From Thermosaccharophagus gerlachensis (GTDB lineage Bacteria > Armatimonadota > Fervidibacteria > Fervidibacterales > Thermosaccharophagaceae): DNA of 6,577 bases. Each line of letters starts with the position of its first letter. The stretch's first letter is position 1. This document shows positions 1 to 6,138 of the stretch, piece after piece. The position numbers and the translations under genes are program-made. The notes beneath the pieces were generated by a model. That model was not told the origin of the DNA. It searched no databases and saw nothing but the letters and a program-made list of their open reading frames with translations. The stretch covers positions 1 through 6,577 of the forward strand of contig JBGOEV010000073.1 in NCBI GenBank assembly GCA_041538025.1, given 5' to 3'.

Positions 1-349
1 TTACAGGTATTATTAAATCTTGAGTGGGGAGTCCTCTCCCTCCACAATCCACCCAACCAAATTGATTTGTTTGTGGATCCTTCTGATAACACTTAAATAC
101 ACCCATAGTTTTATCAAAATACATCATACCTGAAGTAGCATTAGAAGGTTCAGAAGTTGGCGTTAACCTTATTGCCCCTGCAACTTCTAACTTAGCTTGT
201 GGATTAGTTGTCCCTATTCCTACATTACCATTACTTCTTAAAAATAACTGAGCAGTTGTCCACGGGAATTGGTCATCTTCTATTGCAGAAAAGTATACAC
301 CATATAGAGTATTTCCAGATCCATTTTTCAATATTTTCTTTAAACACAT
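1..349 (-). CDS. Tail-fibre-like / surface-repeat protein, 3' end cut by window edge
   Basis: I found this reading frame by translating the minus strand; it is open from an ATG at 349-347 to the left edge, giving 116 codons with no stop. Residues 38-56 (LRSNGNVGIGTTNPQAKLEV) match the short motif that recurs in phage tail-fibre and long bacterial surface proteins, often ahead of an endosialidase-type chaperone region. Residues 74-102 (GMMYFDKTMGVFKCYQ, then GWVDCG) resemble the C-terminal segments of such adhesin or pilin-like proteins. The exact role cannot be told. The ATG has only a weak AAAGAG-like sequence before it, and an in-frame TGA lies three codons upstream. Proteins with this motif are usually much longer at the N-terminus, so this may be a truncated gene or remnant rather than an intact one. 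Composition is about 36% G+C against about 50% elsewhere, with codons such as AGA, TTA and GGA, suggesting transfer or phage origin. Confidence 0.6.
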   Translation of the reverse strand, partial: MCLKKILKNGSGNTLYGVYFSAIEDDQFPWTTAQLFLRSNGNVGIGTTNPQAKLEVAGAIRLTPTSEPSNATSGMMYFDKTMGVFKCYQKDPQTNQFGWVDCGGRGLPTQDLIIPV

Positions 350-393
350 GCTCTTTCAATAAAAGAAGTTGGAAAATGGTGTGAGGTGGAGTT

Positions 394-1347
394 TCAATAA
401 CTGCATTTGCGCCATGAGAGTATGCAGAAGCGCCTTGAGATGCGGAAGCCGAACTTAGAATAAAACCGCTTAACGAGCTCTTCAGATGTCCACATCATCC
501 ATGCGTTATGCAATCCTTTTGAGCGCATGATCTGTAAGCACTTTGACAACAATGCGCTACCTATGCCCATCCCTTGCACATCTTCACGAACGCCTATCGG
601 TCCAAAGTGCTCGCCGTCAAACTGGCAATAGCCGAGCAACTCACCATCTCTTTCAGCAATTATGAACTGGTCATAGTCGCAAAACCCATATGTTGCTTTG
701 ATCAACAGTTCCCTCGCATGCCTGAGCCAATCTCCCGGCATGTGCGATTCAAGGAACTGAAGTAGCTTAGTGATTTCGTTTGGCTGTAGTGGTCTCACTT
801 TCACTCCTTCCCTTGACACACGTTGCTCATAACCTGAGAAGGCGTTTAAATCAAGCGTGCTTATGTTTGCTTCAGCGCTTACAGCGGATGAGATGACTTT
901 GAACCCGAAGCGATAAAGCAGGTTGAGCGCATCACTGTATCTTTCCTCATCAACTCCGGGTATGAAATAGTTTGGTGTGTATGGCGAGACGAGCACTTCA
1001 TTAGCGCCAGCGTCTTCAAGCTTCGCCAGAGCATGCTCAATCAATGCTTTCCCGATGCCCTTTCGACGATGGAGTGGATGGACGCCAAACGCTGTTATCC
1101 AACTGCGTCCTTCTTCAAGCCCGACTTTCTCCATCGGCATCTTCCTGATGATGCAGAGGCAAAAGCCAACAGCCTCACCATCAACTTCAGCGATGATGAG
1201 CATGTTTGGATCAAAGTTTGGGTCAAGCAAAACTTTTCTTCGGAATGTGCGCACGTCAATTTGGTCAAAAGGCATCACATCATTCCACAAGCTAATAAGC
1301 TCTTGCTCATCTTCACATCTATACCCACGCATATGCACGCAACCCAT
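394..1347 (-). CDS. Tandem GNAT-domain N-acetyltransferase
   Basis: This is a protein of about 317-319 residues made of two GCN5-related acetyltransferase domains. Counting from the outermost ATG at 1353, domain 1 covers about residues 8-168 and carries the acetyl-CoA pyrophosphate-binding loop R96-R-K-G-I-G101. Domain 2 covers about 184-316 with Q260-G-M-G-I-G265. Both loops fit the Q/R-x-x-G-x-G/A signature, and each domain ends in the usual LYRFGFK or FYSKFGFR helix-strand element. The family moves an acetyl group from acetyl-CoA to an amine; the substrate here cannot be read. A similar length and double-GNAT layout is found in mycothiol synthase MshD, but also in many uncharacterised proteins. 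The upstream sequence AAGGTGAGGA abuts the ATG at 1353 and sits 6 nt from the ATG at 1347, so I prefer 1347. It follows the PIG-L gene by about 42-48 nt on the same strand, so the two are probably co-transcribed. No terminator was seen after its TGA. Confidence 0.88.
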   Translation of the reverse strand: MGCVHMRGYRCEDEQELISLWNDVMPFDQIDVRTFRRKVLLDPNFDPNMLIIAEVDGEAVGFCLCIIRKMPMEKVGLEEGRSWITAFGVHPLHRRKGIGKALIEHALAKLEDAGANEVLVSPYTPNYFIPGVDEERYSDALNLLYRFGFKVISSAVSAEANISTLDLNAFSGYEQRVSREGVKVRPLQPNEITKLLQFLESHMPGDWLRHARELLIKATYGFCDYDQFIIAERDGELLGYCQFDGEHFGPIGVREDVQGMGIGSALLSKCLQIMRSKGLHNAWMMWTSEELVKRFYSKFGFRISRRFCILSWRKCSY

Positions 1348-1395
1348 TATCATTCCTCACCTTCTCAGCCAAGCTCGCAAAGCTGTTTTACGGTA

Positions 1396-2094
1396 TCAAA
1401 GTGAATGTGCTATCTGTCGCATCCTGTTTACATCAACGGCGAACGCTTGAGCATACATCGTTCCGCACTCAATACCCCTTATGCGAGCTTTCGCCAAATA
1501 CCAATCCCAGTATGGGAAGGCGCCCTCGCCCCTACCAATTGCATACGCTTTGAAAGCCTTCTCCCACTCCTCAAGCACATCCGTTATATCCACATACACA
1601 AACGGAAAGAAGCCCTCCTCGTCCTCCCAATTCTCGGCGTAGTATAGTCTCGGGTATGGCGATGGGCTTAGCCCATTAAGCTCAAAGTGTGGATTTACAG
1701 CCATGAATACTGCACGCTTGACTATCCTATGTGTTGTCACATGGTCTTCATGGATGCTTTCACGCCAGTGTGTAATCACAACCTTAGGGCGAAGCTTGCG
1801 CAACAATTTTGCAAGCTCAACTGGAGCATCTTCGCTTGTGCTCAGTTCGCCATCCTTGAATGGCATGAAATGCAAAGACGATTTGAGGATGCCTGCAGCG
1901 TTTCTTGCCTCTGCTTGTTTTTGTGCACCGTATTCGCTTGGCGACATTTTTGGGTGTCCTTTCTCGCCGAGTGTCATGTGAACGATATGGGCTTCCCAAC
2001 CCATCTTGGCATGCTTGAGCAACGTTGCACCACACATGAATTCAACATCGCCAGCGTGTGCACCGACCGCAACAATGCAACCAACAGCACTCAT
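1396..2094 (-). CDS. PIG-L/LmbE-family deacetylase-like protein with HAGD variant motif
   Basis: The 232-residue protein has the PIG-L fold signatures: an N-terminal strand followed by GAHAGDVE (residues 11-18), a TLGEKG segment near 41-46, the QAEARNAAGIL helix near 60-70, and a distal H115-E-D-H118. The family usually hydrolyses N-acetyl groups from GlcNAc-type substrates using Zn2+ held by the His and second Asp of HPDD plus a distal His. Here these would be H13, D16 and H118. The first Asp of HPDD, which is the proposed general base in MshB and its relatives, is Gly15, and the Pro is Ala14. The metal site therefore looks intact but the standard base is missing. Activity may use another residue or be altered. 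Length is normal for the family and there is no signal peptide, so it is likely cytoplasmic. A GAGGG sequence at 2108-2104 lies 9 nt before the ATG. It sits between the secreted-protein gene (43 nt upstream) and the GNAT gene. Confidence 0.88.
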   Translation of the reverse strand: MSAVGCIVAVGAHAGDVEFMCGATLLKHAKMGWEAHIVHMTLGEKGHPKMSPSEYGAQKQAEARNAAGILKSSLHFMPFKDGELSTSEDAPVELAKLLRKLRPKVVITHWRESIHEDHVTTHRIVKRAVFMAVNPHFELNGLSPSPYPRLYYAENWEDEEGFFPFVYVDITDVLEEWEKAFKAYAIGRGEGAFPYWDWYLAKARIRGIECGTMYAQAFAVDVNRMRQIAHSL

Positions 2095-2137
2095 ATTGCT
2101 AAGCCCTCACATTCACGGTTTCATTTTTGAGCCAATG

Positions 2138-3160
2138 CTATTGAGCCAATATGATGACTTCCTCCCTCTGTGGTGCTTTCATAGCCCCTATGGCTGTTAT
2201 GAGTGCCGAGACAGAACCAAGTCCAAGTCCTATCTTCGTGTTGAGCAAGTCCTTCGGGATGCGTATGCCAGAACGAGTGAGAAGCGAATGCAGTGCAGTA
2301 AGCGTTTTCGGGTTCTTCCTTATCACGCTGATTAACACACTCCCTGCCTTCTTCCAATCGCCCTTCCTCAATGCATCAGCTACAGGCATAAGTGGTTCAA
2401 GGTCTTCAAGCAAGTCATCAAGCACAATCGCTAAATTCGGCGAGAGGGCAGTCCCAACAATAGCCCTGCTTACGATGTCTGCTATGAAGAAGGCGTCTGA
2501 GCGTTTCGTCCTTTCGGCACTCACCACAAGCTTTGAAGCCGGTGAGAGAACCACCCAGCCAATATATTGCTCGCCCTTCGGTCCAAGTATGAATCGGCTT
2601 GGCAGGTTCGCTTTCTTGAGCAACTCCCCTTCACATTTGAGCGTGAACTCATACCATGTTGGTGTAGCATTGCGCAATGTGATTGCAACAAGGAGCGCAT
2701 CACCAGAGCCTAAGATTTCGTATGCGTCAACAGCGATTACTGTGCGCTTTTGCGGGATGAGCGTGAGCTGGCTGGAAACCCAAGTCGCAAAAAGCACAAA
2801 GCGAGTTTGTGTCTCTGCTCGCACGACTGCTATGGCATCACAATCGCGCTGTTGTGCTGGAAGCATTATGCGTTCTGTCTCAAGTGCTGGTGAAGTTGAC
2901 TTGAACTTCGCTTTCTCAACGGTCTCATCTGGCGAGAGCAAAACGAAGAGGTCAGCATCGCCTTCAATTGGGATGAGCGTCACGTATGTGCGCTTGCCAG
3001 AGATGAGTGGCAGTTTCACCTGTATCGTTGAGCCAGCGCTCAACTCGCCCGAAAACACAGGATGAGCTTGTGATAGCTCTTGGGCAGGCGTGTGCCTGCA
3101 TAAGAGCGCGATTGAAAGCAACCACTGAAACCAAAGAAGCTTTGCCAGCCTCACTTTCAC
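2138..3160 (-). CDS. Secreted protein of unknown function with PPC-like beta domain
   Basis: I take the start as GTG at 3160-3158, giving 340 residues. A GGGGGTG ribosome-binding site lies 8 nt upstream, and the protein then opens with a clean signal peptide: KVR..K, the hydrophobic run LLWFQWLLSIALL, and a likely signal-peptidase I site after T-P-A near residue 26. The frame stays open to a GTG at 3238, but that codon has no Shine-Dalgarno and would bury the signal peptide. Residues about 37-126 (GSTIQVKLPL, then GDADLFVLLSPDE, then RFVLFATW) resemble the bacterial pre-peptidase C-terminal (PPC) beta-sandwich, including the D-A-D-L-F-V strand. Residues 140-220 look like further beta strands. 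Residues 246-296 are helical and faintly TPR-like (ALRKGDWKKAGSVLISVIRKNP), and 309-327 is a hydrophobic glycine-rich helix that could touch the membrane. No catalytic motif is visible, so the function is unknown. It heads the minus-strand unit with PIG-L and GNAT. Confidence 0.8.
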   Translation of the reverse strand: MKVRLAKLLWFQWLLSIALLCRHTPAQELSQAHPVFSGELSAGSTIQVKLPLISGKRTYVTLIPIEGDADLFVLLSPDETVEKAKFKSTSPALETERIMLPAQQRDCDAIAVVRAETQTRFVLFATWVSSQLTLIPQKRTVIAVDAYEILGSGDALLVAITLRNATPTWYEFTLKCEGELLKKANLPSRFILGPKGEQYIGWVVLSPASKLVVSAERTKRSDAFFIADIVSRAIVGTALSPNLAIVLDDLLEDLEPLMPVADALRKGDWKKAGSVLISVIRKNPKTLTALHSLLTRSGIRIPKDLLNTKIGLGLGSVSALITAIGAMKAPQREEVIILAQ

Positions 3161-3168
3161 GATAACAC

Positions 3169-3175
3169 CACCCCC
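3169..3175 (-). promoter_or_regulatory. Ribosome-binding site deciding the GTG start of the secreted protein
   Basis: On the minus strand GGGGGTG ends 8 nt before GTG 3160-3158. No comparable site precedes the more distal in-frame start at 3238, so this site supports the shorter protein that begins directly with a signal peptide. Confidence 0.6.
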
Positions 3176-3224
3176 TGCATGTCTAAAGTTTGCTCCAAGC
3201 CACCGTTGCATGTTAGCCATCCAG

Positions 3225-3230
3225 ATTATG
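3225..3230 (-). promoter_or_regulatory. Candidate -10 box for the minus-strand three-gene unit
   Basis: The minus strand reads CATAAT, five of six matches to TATAAT, about 65 nt before the preferred GTG start. No good -35 box stands 16-18 nt upstream (the best is TAGCGA, three of six), so the promoter is either weak, activator-dependent or misplaced. This is inference from consensus only. Confidence 0.25.
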
Positions 3231-3257
3231 TTCTCCACGCAACTGTATCGCTAAGCT

Positions 3258-3293
3258 CCATTGAGTGGCGCAATTTTTGGCTTGCCTCAATGG
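3258..3293. repeat. 36-nt hairpin-forming dyad between divergent genes
   Basis: CCATTGAG at 3258-3265 and CTCAATGG at 3286-3293 are perfect 8-base inverted repeats. Inside them GCAA (3270-3273) pairs with TTGC (3282-3285), leaving an 8-nt loop TTTTTGGC and a 4-nt one-sided bulge TGGC. The element lies upstream of the candidate promoters of both divergent units. It is not followed by a T-run on either strand, so it is a poor terminator. An operator for a dimeric regulator, or a decayed mobile hairpin, are both possible. Confidence 0.6.
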
Positions 3294-3326
3294 TTGTTGA
3301 TGTGGCTAAAATGAATTAGCGGTAGC

Positions 3327-3332
3327 TATGAT
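3327..3332 (+). promoter_or_regulatory. Candidate -10 box for uvrB
   Basis: TATGAT matches TATAAT at five of six positions and would start a leader of about 38 nt ahead of uvrB. The hexamer 17 nt upstream does not resemble TTGACA. An alternative is TAAAAT at 3307-3312, with TTGCCT 19 nt before it. No LexA-type GAAC-N4-GTTC box was found nearby. Confidence 0.25.
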
Positions 3333-3365
3333 AGATTTCGTGTTGGAGCGCTCGTAAACAACAGT

Positions 3366-3370
3366 GGTGA
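3366..3370 (+). promoter_or_regulatory. uvrB ribosome-binding site
   Basis: GGTGA lies 6 nt before the ATG at 3377. This spacing selects 3377 over the overlapping out-of-frame ATGs at 3373 (2 nt away) and 3381 (10 nt away). Confidence 0.5.
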
Positions 3371-3376
3371 TCATGG

Positions 3377-5440
3377 ATGGATGGTTTTAAGCTCGTTACC
3401 GACTTGACACCGAAGGGAGACCAACCGAAGGCGATTAAGCAGTTGCTTGATGGGCTGAGGAAGGGTTATCGTTTTCAGACGCTTGTCGGTGTAACTGGCT
3501 CTGGGAAGACATTCACCATCGCCAATGTCATTGCGAAATGGAACAGACCTACTTTGGTCATTTGCCACAACAAGACTCTCGCAGCACAGCTTTGCGCAGA
3601 GCTGCGTCAGTTGTTCCCATACAACGCTGTTGAATACTTCGTAAGCTTCTACGATTACTACCAACCGGAAGCTTACATCCCGCAGACAGACACATACATT
3701 GAAAAGGACTGCTCAATAAACGACGAGATAGACAGGCTAAGGCATGCAGCAACTCAGGCAGTCTCAGAGAGACGAGATGTTATTGTTGTTGCGAGTGTCT
3801 CTTGCATTTACGGGCTTGGCTCACCAGAACTTTACCAAGAGATGACACTGCAGATAAGAAGGGGCGAAAGGACAAGCCGTGAGAGAATAATTGAGCGCCT
3901 CGTTGATCTTTATTTTTCACGCAACGACATATCGCTTGACAGGGGCACTTTCAGGGTCAGAGGAGATGTGATTGAGGTCCATCCAGTTGATGAGGATACG
4001 ATAGTTCGCATTGACATGTTCGGGGACGAAGTTGATGACATAACTATTGTTGACCCATTGACTGGCGAAGTGCTTGAGCGCAAGAACCTCATCATCATCT
4101 ACCCAGCATCACACTATGTTGCGACAAGGGACAGGATTGAGAGGGCGCTTTTAAGCATAGAGCGAGAGCTTGAGGAACGCCTCCAATATTTCCTTTCTCA
4201 AGGGCGCATACTTGAGGCACAACGCCTTGAACAAAGGGTGCGCTATGACATGGAAATGCTTAGAGAAACTGGCTACTGCACTGGAATTGAAAACTACTCA
4301 CGCCACTTTGATGGGCGAAAGCCGGGTGAGCCACCATACACGCTTATTGACTTCTTCCCAGAGGACTACCTCTTGATCATTGATGAATCGCATCAGACCA
4401 TACCACAACTAAGGGCAATGTATGAGGGAGATAGGTCACGCAAGTATAACCTCGTTGAGTATGGATGGAGGTTGCCATCAGCTTACGATAACCGTCCACT
4501 CACATTTGAGGAGTTTGAGGCACGAATAAATCAGGTCATATTCATGTCAGCTACACCGGGACCATACGAGCTTGAGAAGAGCGAGCAGGTTGTTGAGCTT
4601 ATAGTTCGCCCAACTGGATTGCTTGAACCGGAGGTTGAAGTGCGCCCAACAAAAGGGCAGATTGAAGACCTGCTCGGGGAGATAAAGAAGAGGGTGCAAA
4701 AAGGACAAAGGGTGCTCGTGACAACGCTCACAAAGAAGATGGCTGAGGCACTCACTGCTCACCTAATTGAGCTCGGCATTAAAGCACATTACTTGCACTC
4801 TGACATTGAGACGATTGAGCGCACGGAAATATTGAGAGACCTGCGTGCTGGTGAGTATGATGTGCTTATCGGTATCAACCTCTTGCGCGAAGGCTTAGAT
4901 TTGCCCGAAGTGAGCCTTGTGGCGATACTTGATGCCGATAGGGAGGGCTTCCTGCGCTCTGAAACATCGCTCATCCAGATGATGGGCAGAGCAGCAAGGC
5001 ATGTTGAAGGGAAGGTGATCATGTATGCCGATACCATAACGCCAGCAATGCAGAGAGCAATAGATGAAACGAGAAGGAGACGCAAGATACAGGAAGATTA
5101 CAACCGCAAGCATGGCATAACGCCTCGCAGTATAACGAAGCCAGTTTACGAATACATCGTTCTGCCATATCAAGTCGCCGAAAAACGCGCTGAGTATGCG
5201 CCACCGTCGCAAGCAATACCACTTGATGAGCTCCCGCTCAGGATTGAAGAGCTTGAGGCAGAGATGCGAAAAGCTGCGCAGAGACTTGAGTTTGAAAGGG
5301 CTGCAGAGTTGAGAGACGAAATAAGGCGTCTTAGAGCCATACTCCTTGGGCAACAGGCACCTACTACACCCAATCCAGCACACGAAACCGTGCCAAGTGA
5401 AAAACAAAAGGAACGCAGCCGTAAGAAGTCAACGAGGTAG
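3377..5440 (+). CDS. uvrB: Excinuclease ABC subunit B (UvrB)
   Basis: This 687-residue protein is a complete UvrB, the ATP-dependent helicase-like subunit of nucleotide excision repair. It receives damaged DNA from UvrA, verifies the lesion and recruits UvrC for incision. The N-terminus (FKLVTDLTPKGDQPKAI) is canonical. Walker A is GVTGSGKT at 38-45. The damage-probing beta-hairpin with its aromatic residues spans about 91-111 (FYDYYQPEAY onward). Walker B/DEAD-like DESH is at 336-339, SAT at 391-393, and the motif V-VI region GINLLREGLDLPEV to QMMGRAAR at 499-541. The C-terminal UVR coiled coil, which binds UvrC, is at about 620-654, and a basic tail follows. Every helicase motif expected in the family is present. 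One mild variant is Cys112 after the hairpin, where Ser or Ala is more common. The gene is divergent from the secreted-protein unit and convergent with the DJ-1/PfpI gene, so it is probably transcribed alone. Confidence 0.98.
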   Translation: MDGFKLVTDLTPKGDQPKAIKQLLDGLRKGYRFQTLVGVTGSGKTFTIANVIAKWNRPTLVICHNKTLAAQLCAELRQLFPYNAVEYFVSFYDYYQPEAYIPQTDTYIEKDCSINDEIDRLRHAATQAVSERRDVIVVASVSCIYGLGSPELYQEMTLQIRRGERTSRERIIERLVDLYFSRNDISLDRGTFRVRGDVIEVHPVDEDTIVRIDMFGDEVDDITIVDPLTGEVLERKNLIIIYPASHYVATRDRIERALLSIERELEERLQYFLSQGRILEAQRLEQRVRYDMEMLRETGYCTGIENYSRHFDGRKPGEPPYTLIDFFPEDYLLIIDESHQTIPQLRAMYEGDRSRKYNLVEYGWRLPSAYDNRPLTFEEFEARINQVIFMSATPGPYELEKSEQVVELIVRPTGLLEPEVEVRPTKGQIEDLLGEIKKRVQKGQRVLVTTLTKKMAEALTAHLIELGIKAHYLHSDIETIERTEILRDLRAGEYDVLIGINLLREGLDLPEVSLVAILDADREGFLRSETSLIQMMGRAARHVEGKVIMYADTITPAMQRAIDETRRRRKIQEDYNRKHGITPRSITKPVYEYIVLPYQVAEKRAEYAPPSQAIPLDELPLRIEELEAEMRKAAQRLEFERAAELRDEIRRLRAILLGQQAPTTPNPAHETVPSEKQKERSRKKSTR

Positions 5441-5459
5441 CTACGGCTCAATTTTTGTT
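5417..5459 (+). terminator. Intrinsic terminator of uvrB spanning the convergent stop codons
   Basis: AGCCGTA (5417-5423) pairs perfectly with TACGGCT (5442-5448) around an 18-nt loop, and CAATTTTTGTTC follows, giving a five-T run at 5452-5456. The left arm lies in the last codons of uvrB and the right arm in the last codons of the opposing gene. On the minus strand the same stem is followed by GCGTTCCTTTTGTTTTTC, which is also T-rich, so it could work in both directions. The long loop weakens the prediction. Confidence 0.5.
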
Positions 5460-6022
5460 CCGAGCAACTTCAAAAACTCGGCGAGCCATTTCGGATGCGC
5501 TGGCCATGCAGGTGCTGTCACGAAGTTGCCATCAACAACTGCATCATCAAATCCCACCTCAACATACTCTCCTCCAGCATTCTTTACCTCAGGTGCAACT
5601 GCTGGATATGCTGTGCATCGTTTCCCTTTGATGACGTTGGCAGCCGTGAGCAATTGAAGTCCATGGCATATCGCTGCTATTGGCTTGTTTGATTCAGCGA
5701 AGTGACGCACAATCTCAATGACCTTTTCGTTCAGCCGAATATACTCTGGCGCTCTACCACCCGGGATGACGAGTGCATCGTAATCTTGTGGGTTGATATC
5801 GTCAAATGTTGCATTGAGGGTGAAATCATGCCCTCGCTTCTCGCTGTAGGTTTGATCACCCTCAAAATCATGGACGGCTGTGCGCACCTTCTCGCCGGAC
5901 TTTTTCCCAGGGCAAACCGCATGAACAACATGCCCCACCATTTGTAAAGCTTGAAATGGAACCATGACTTCGTAGTCCTCAACATAGTCACCGACAAGCA
6001 TTAGCACCTTCTTCACCGCCAT
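5441..6022 (-). CDS. DJ-1/PfpI-family protein (DJ1D/YhbO-like)
   Basis: The 193-residue protein is a single DJ-1/PfpI domain. Its N-terminus GDYVEDYEVMVPFQAL, the TAVHDFEGDQTYSEKRGH segment (48-65), the FTLNATF strand, VIPGGRAPEY (85-94) and the nucleophile elbow AAICHG (116-121, Cys119-His120) resemble the halves of plant DJ1D and bacterial YhbO-type proteins. The expected catalytic Cys119, the neighbouring His120 and a conserved acidic residue in VEDYE (about Glu15) are all present, so the site looks active. Members have been reported as glyoxalase III enzymes, as proteases (PfpI) or as protein/nucleotide deglycases; the last is disputed. A cytoplasmic role against methylglyoxal or glycation stress is the likeliest reading. 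The start is secure: GGAGGTG lies 7 nt before the ATG. It stands alone on its strand, and its TAG abuts the uvrB TAG with no gap. Confidence 0.93.
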   Translation of the reverse strand: MAVKKVLMLVGDYVEDYEVMVPFQALQMVGHVVHAVCPGKKSGEKVRTAVHDFEGDQTYSEKRGHDFTLNATFDDINPQDYDALVIPGGRAPEYIRLNEKVIEIVRHFAESNKPIAAICHGLQLLTAANVIKGKRCTAYPAVAPEVKNAGGEYVEVGFDDAVVDGNFVTAPAWPAHPKWLAEFLKLLGTKIEP

Positions 6023-6029
6023 ACCACTT

Positions 6030-6036
6030 CACCTCC
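6030..6036 (-). promoter_or_regulatory. Strong ribosome-binding site of the DJ-1/PfpI gene
   Basis: The minus strand reads GGAGGTG, an almost full match to the anti-Shine-Dalgarno, 7 nt before the ATG at 6022-6020. It is the best ribosome-binding site in the window and suggests efficient translation. Confidence 0.8.
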
Positions 6037-6072
6037 AATGACGGAATTTCCTTATTACGCACGGCACTACTA

Positions 6073-6078
6073 ATGATA
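6073..6078 (-). promoter_or_regulatory. Candidate -10 box of the DJ-1/PfpI gene
   Basis: On the minus strand TATCAT matches TATAAT at five of six positions, about 50 nt before the start codon. No convincing -35 hexamer stands 16-18 nt upstream; the local GAGCAC is a poor match to TTGACA. Weak support. Confidence 0.25.
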
Positions 6079-6113
6079 GCATAGGTGTTTTCTGGATGTG
6101 CTCAGCTAAGTTT

Positions 6114-6138
6114 GGGAGATTGTGAGGGCGAACCTCCC
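6114..6138. repeat. Inverted repeat GGGAG...CTCCC in the intergenic region
   Basis: GGGAG (6114-6118) and CTCCC (6134-6138) are inverted around 15 nt; an A-C mismatch followed by TT/AA would lengthen the stem. The neighbouring GAGGGCGAACCTCCCGGTGA has the look of dispersed GC-rich intergenic hairpins. There is no T-run, so it is not an intrinsic terminator. Whether it is repeated elsewhere cannot be seen from this window. Confidence 0.4.

Noticed and set aside
977..1450. 157-codon plus-strand frame across the GNAT gene start and PIG-L end
   Set aside because: It is antisense to two well-supported enzyme genes, and the translation shows no family features.
2151..3065. 304-codon open frame on the plus strand
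   Set aside because: It lies wholly antisense to the secreted-protein gene, has no ribosome-binding site and shows the Ser-rich composition typical of antisense frames; the minus-strand product has a signal peptide and a PPC-like domain.
3161..3238. N-terminal extension of the secreted protein from GTG 3238
   Set aside because: There is no Shine-Dalgarno, and it would add 26 residues ahead of a clear signal peptide; the GTG at 3160 has a good site at 8 nt.
3241..3376. LexA-type SOS box upstream of uvrB
   Set aside because: No GAAC-N4-GTTC or CTGT-N8-ACAG pattern was found in the leader.
4895..5451. Long minus-strand frames (170 and 93 codons) inside uvrB
   Set aside because: They are shadows of uvrB, rich in Cys, Ser and Arg, with no start signals.
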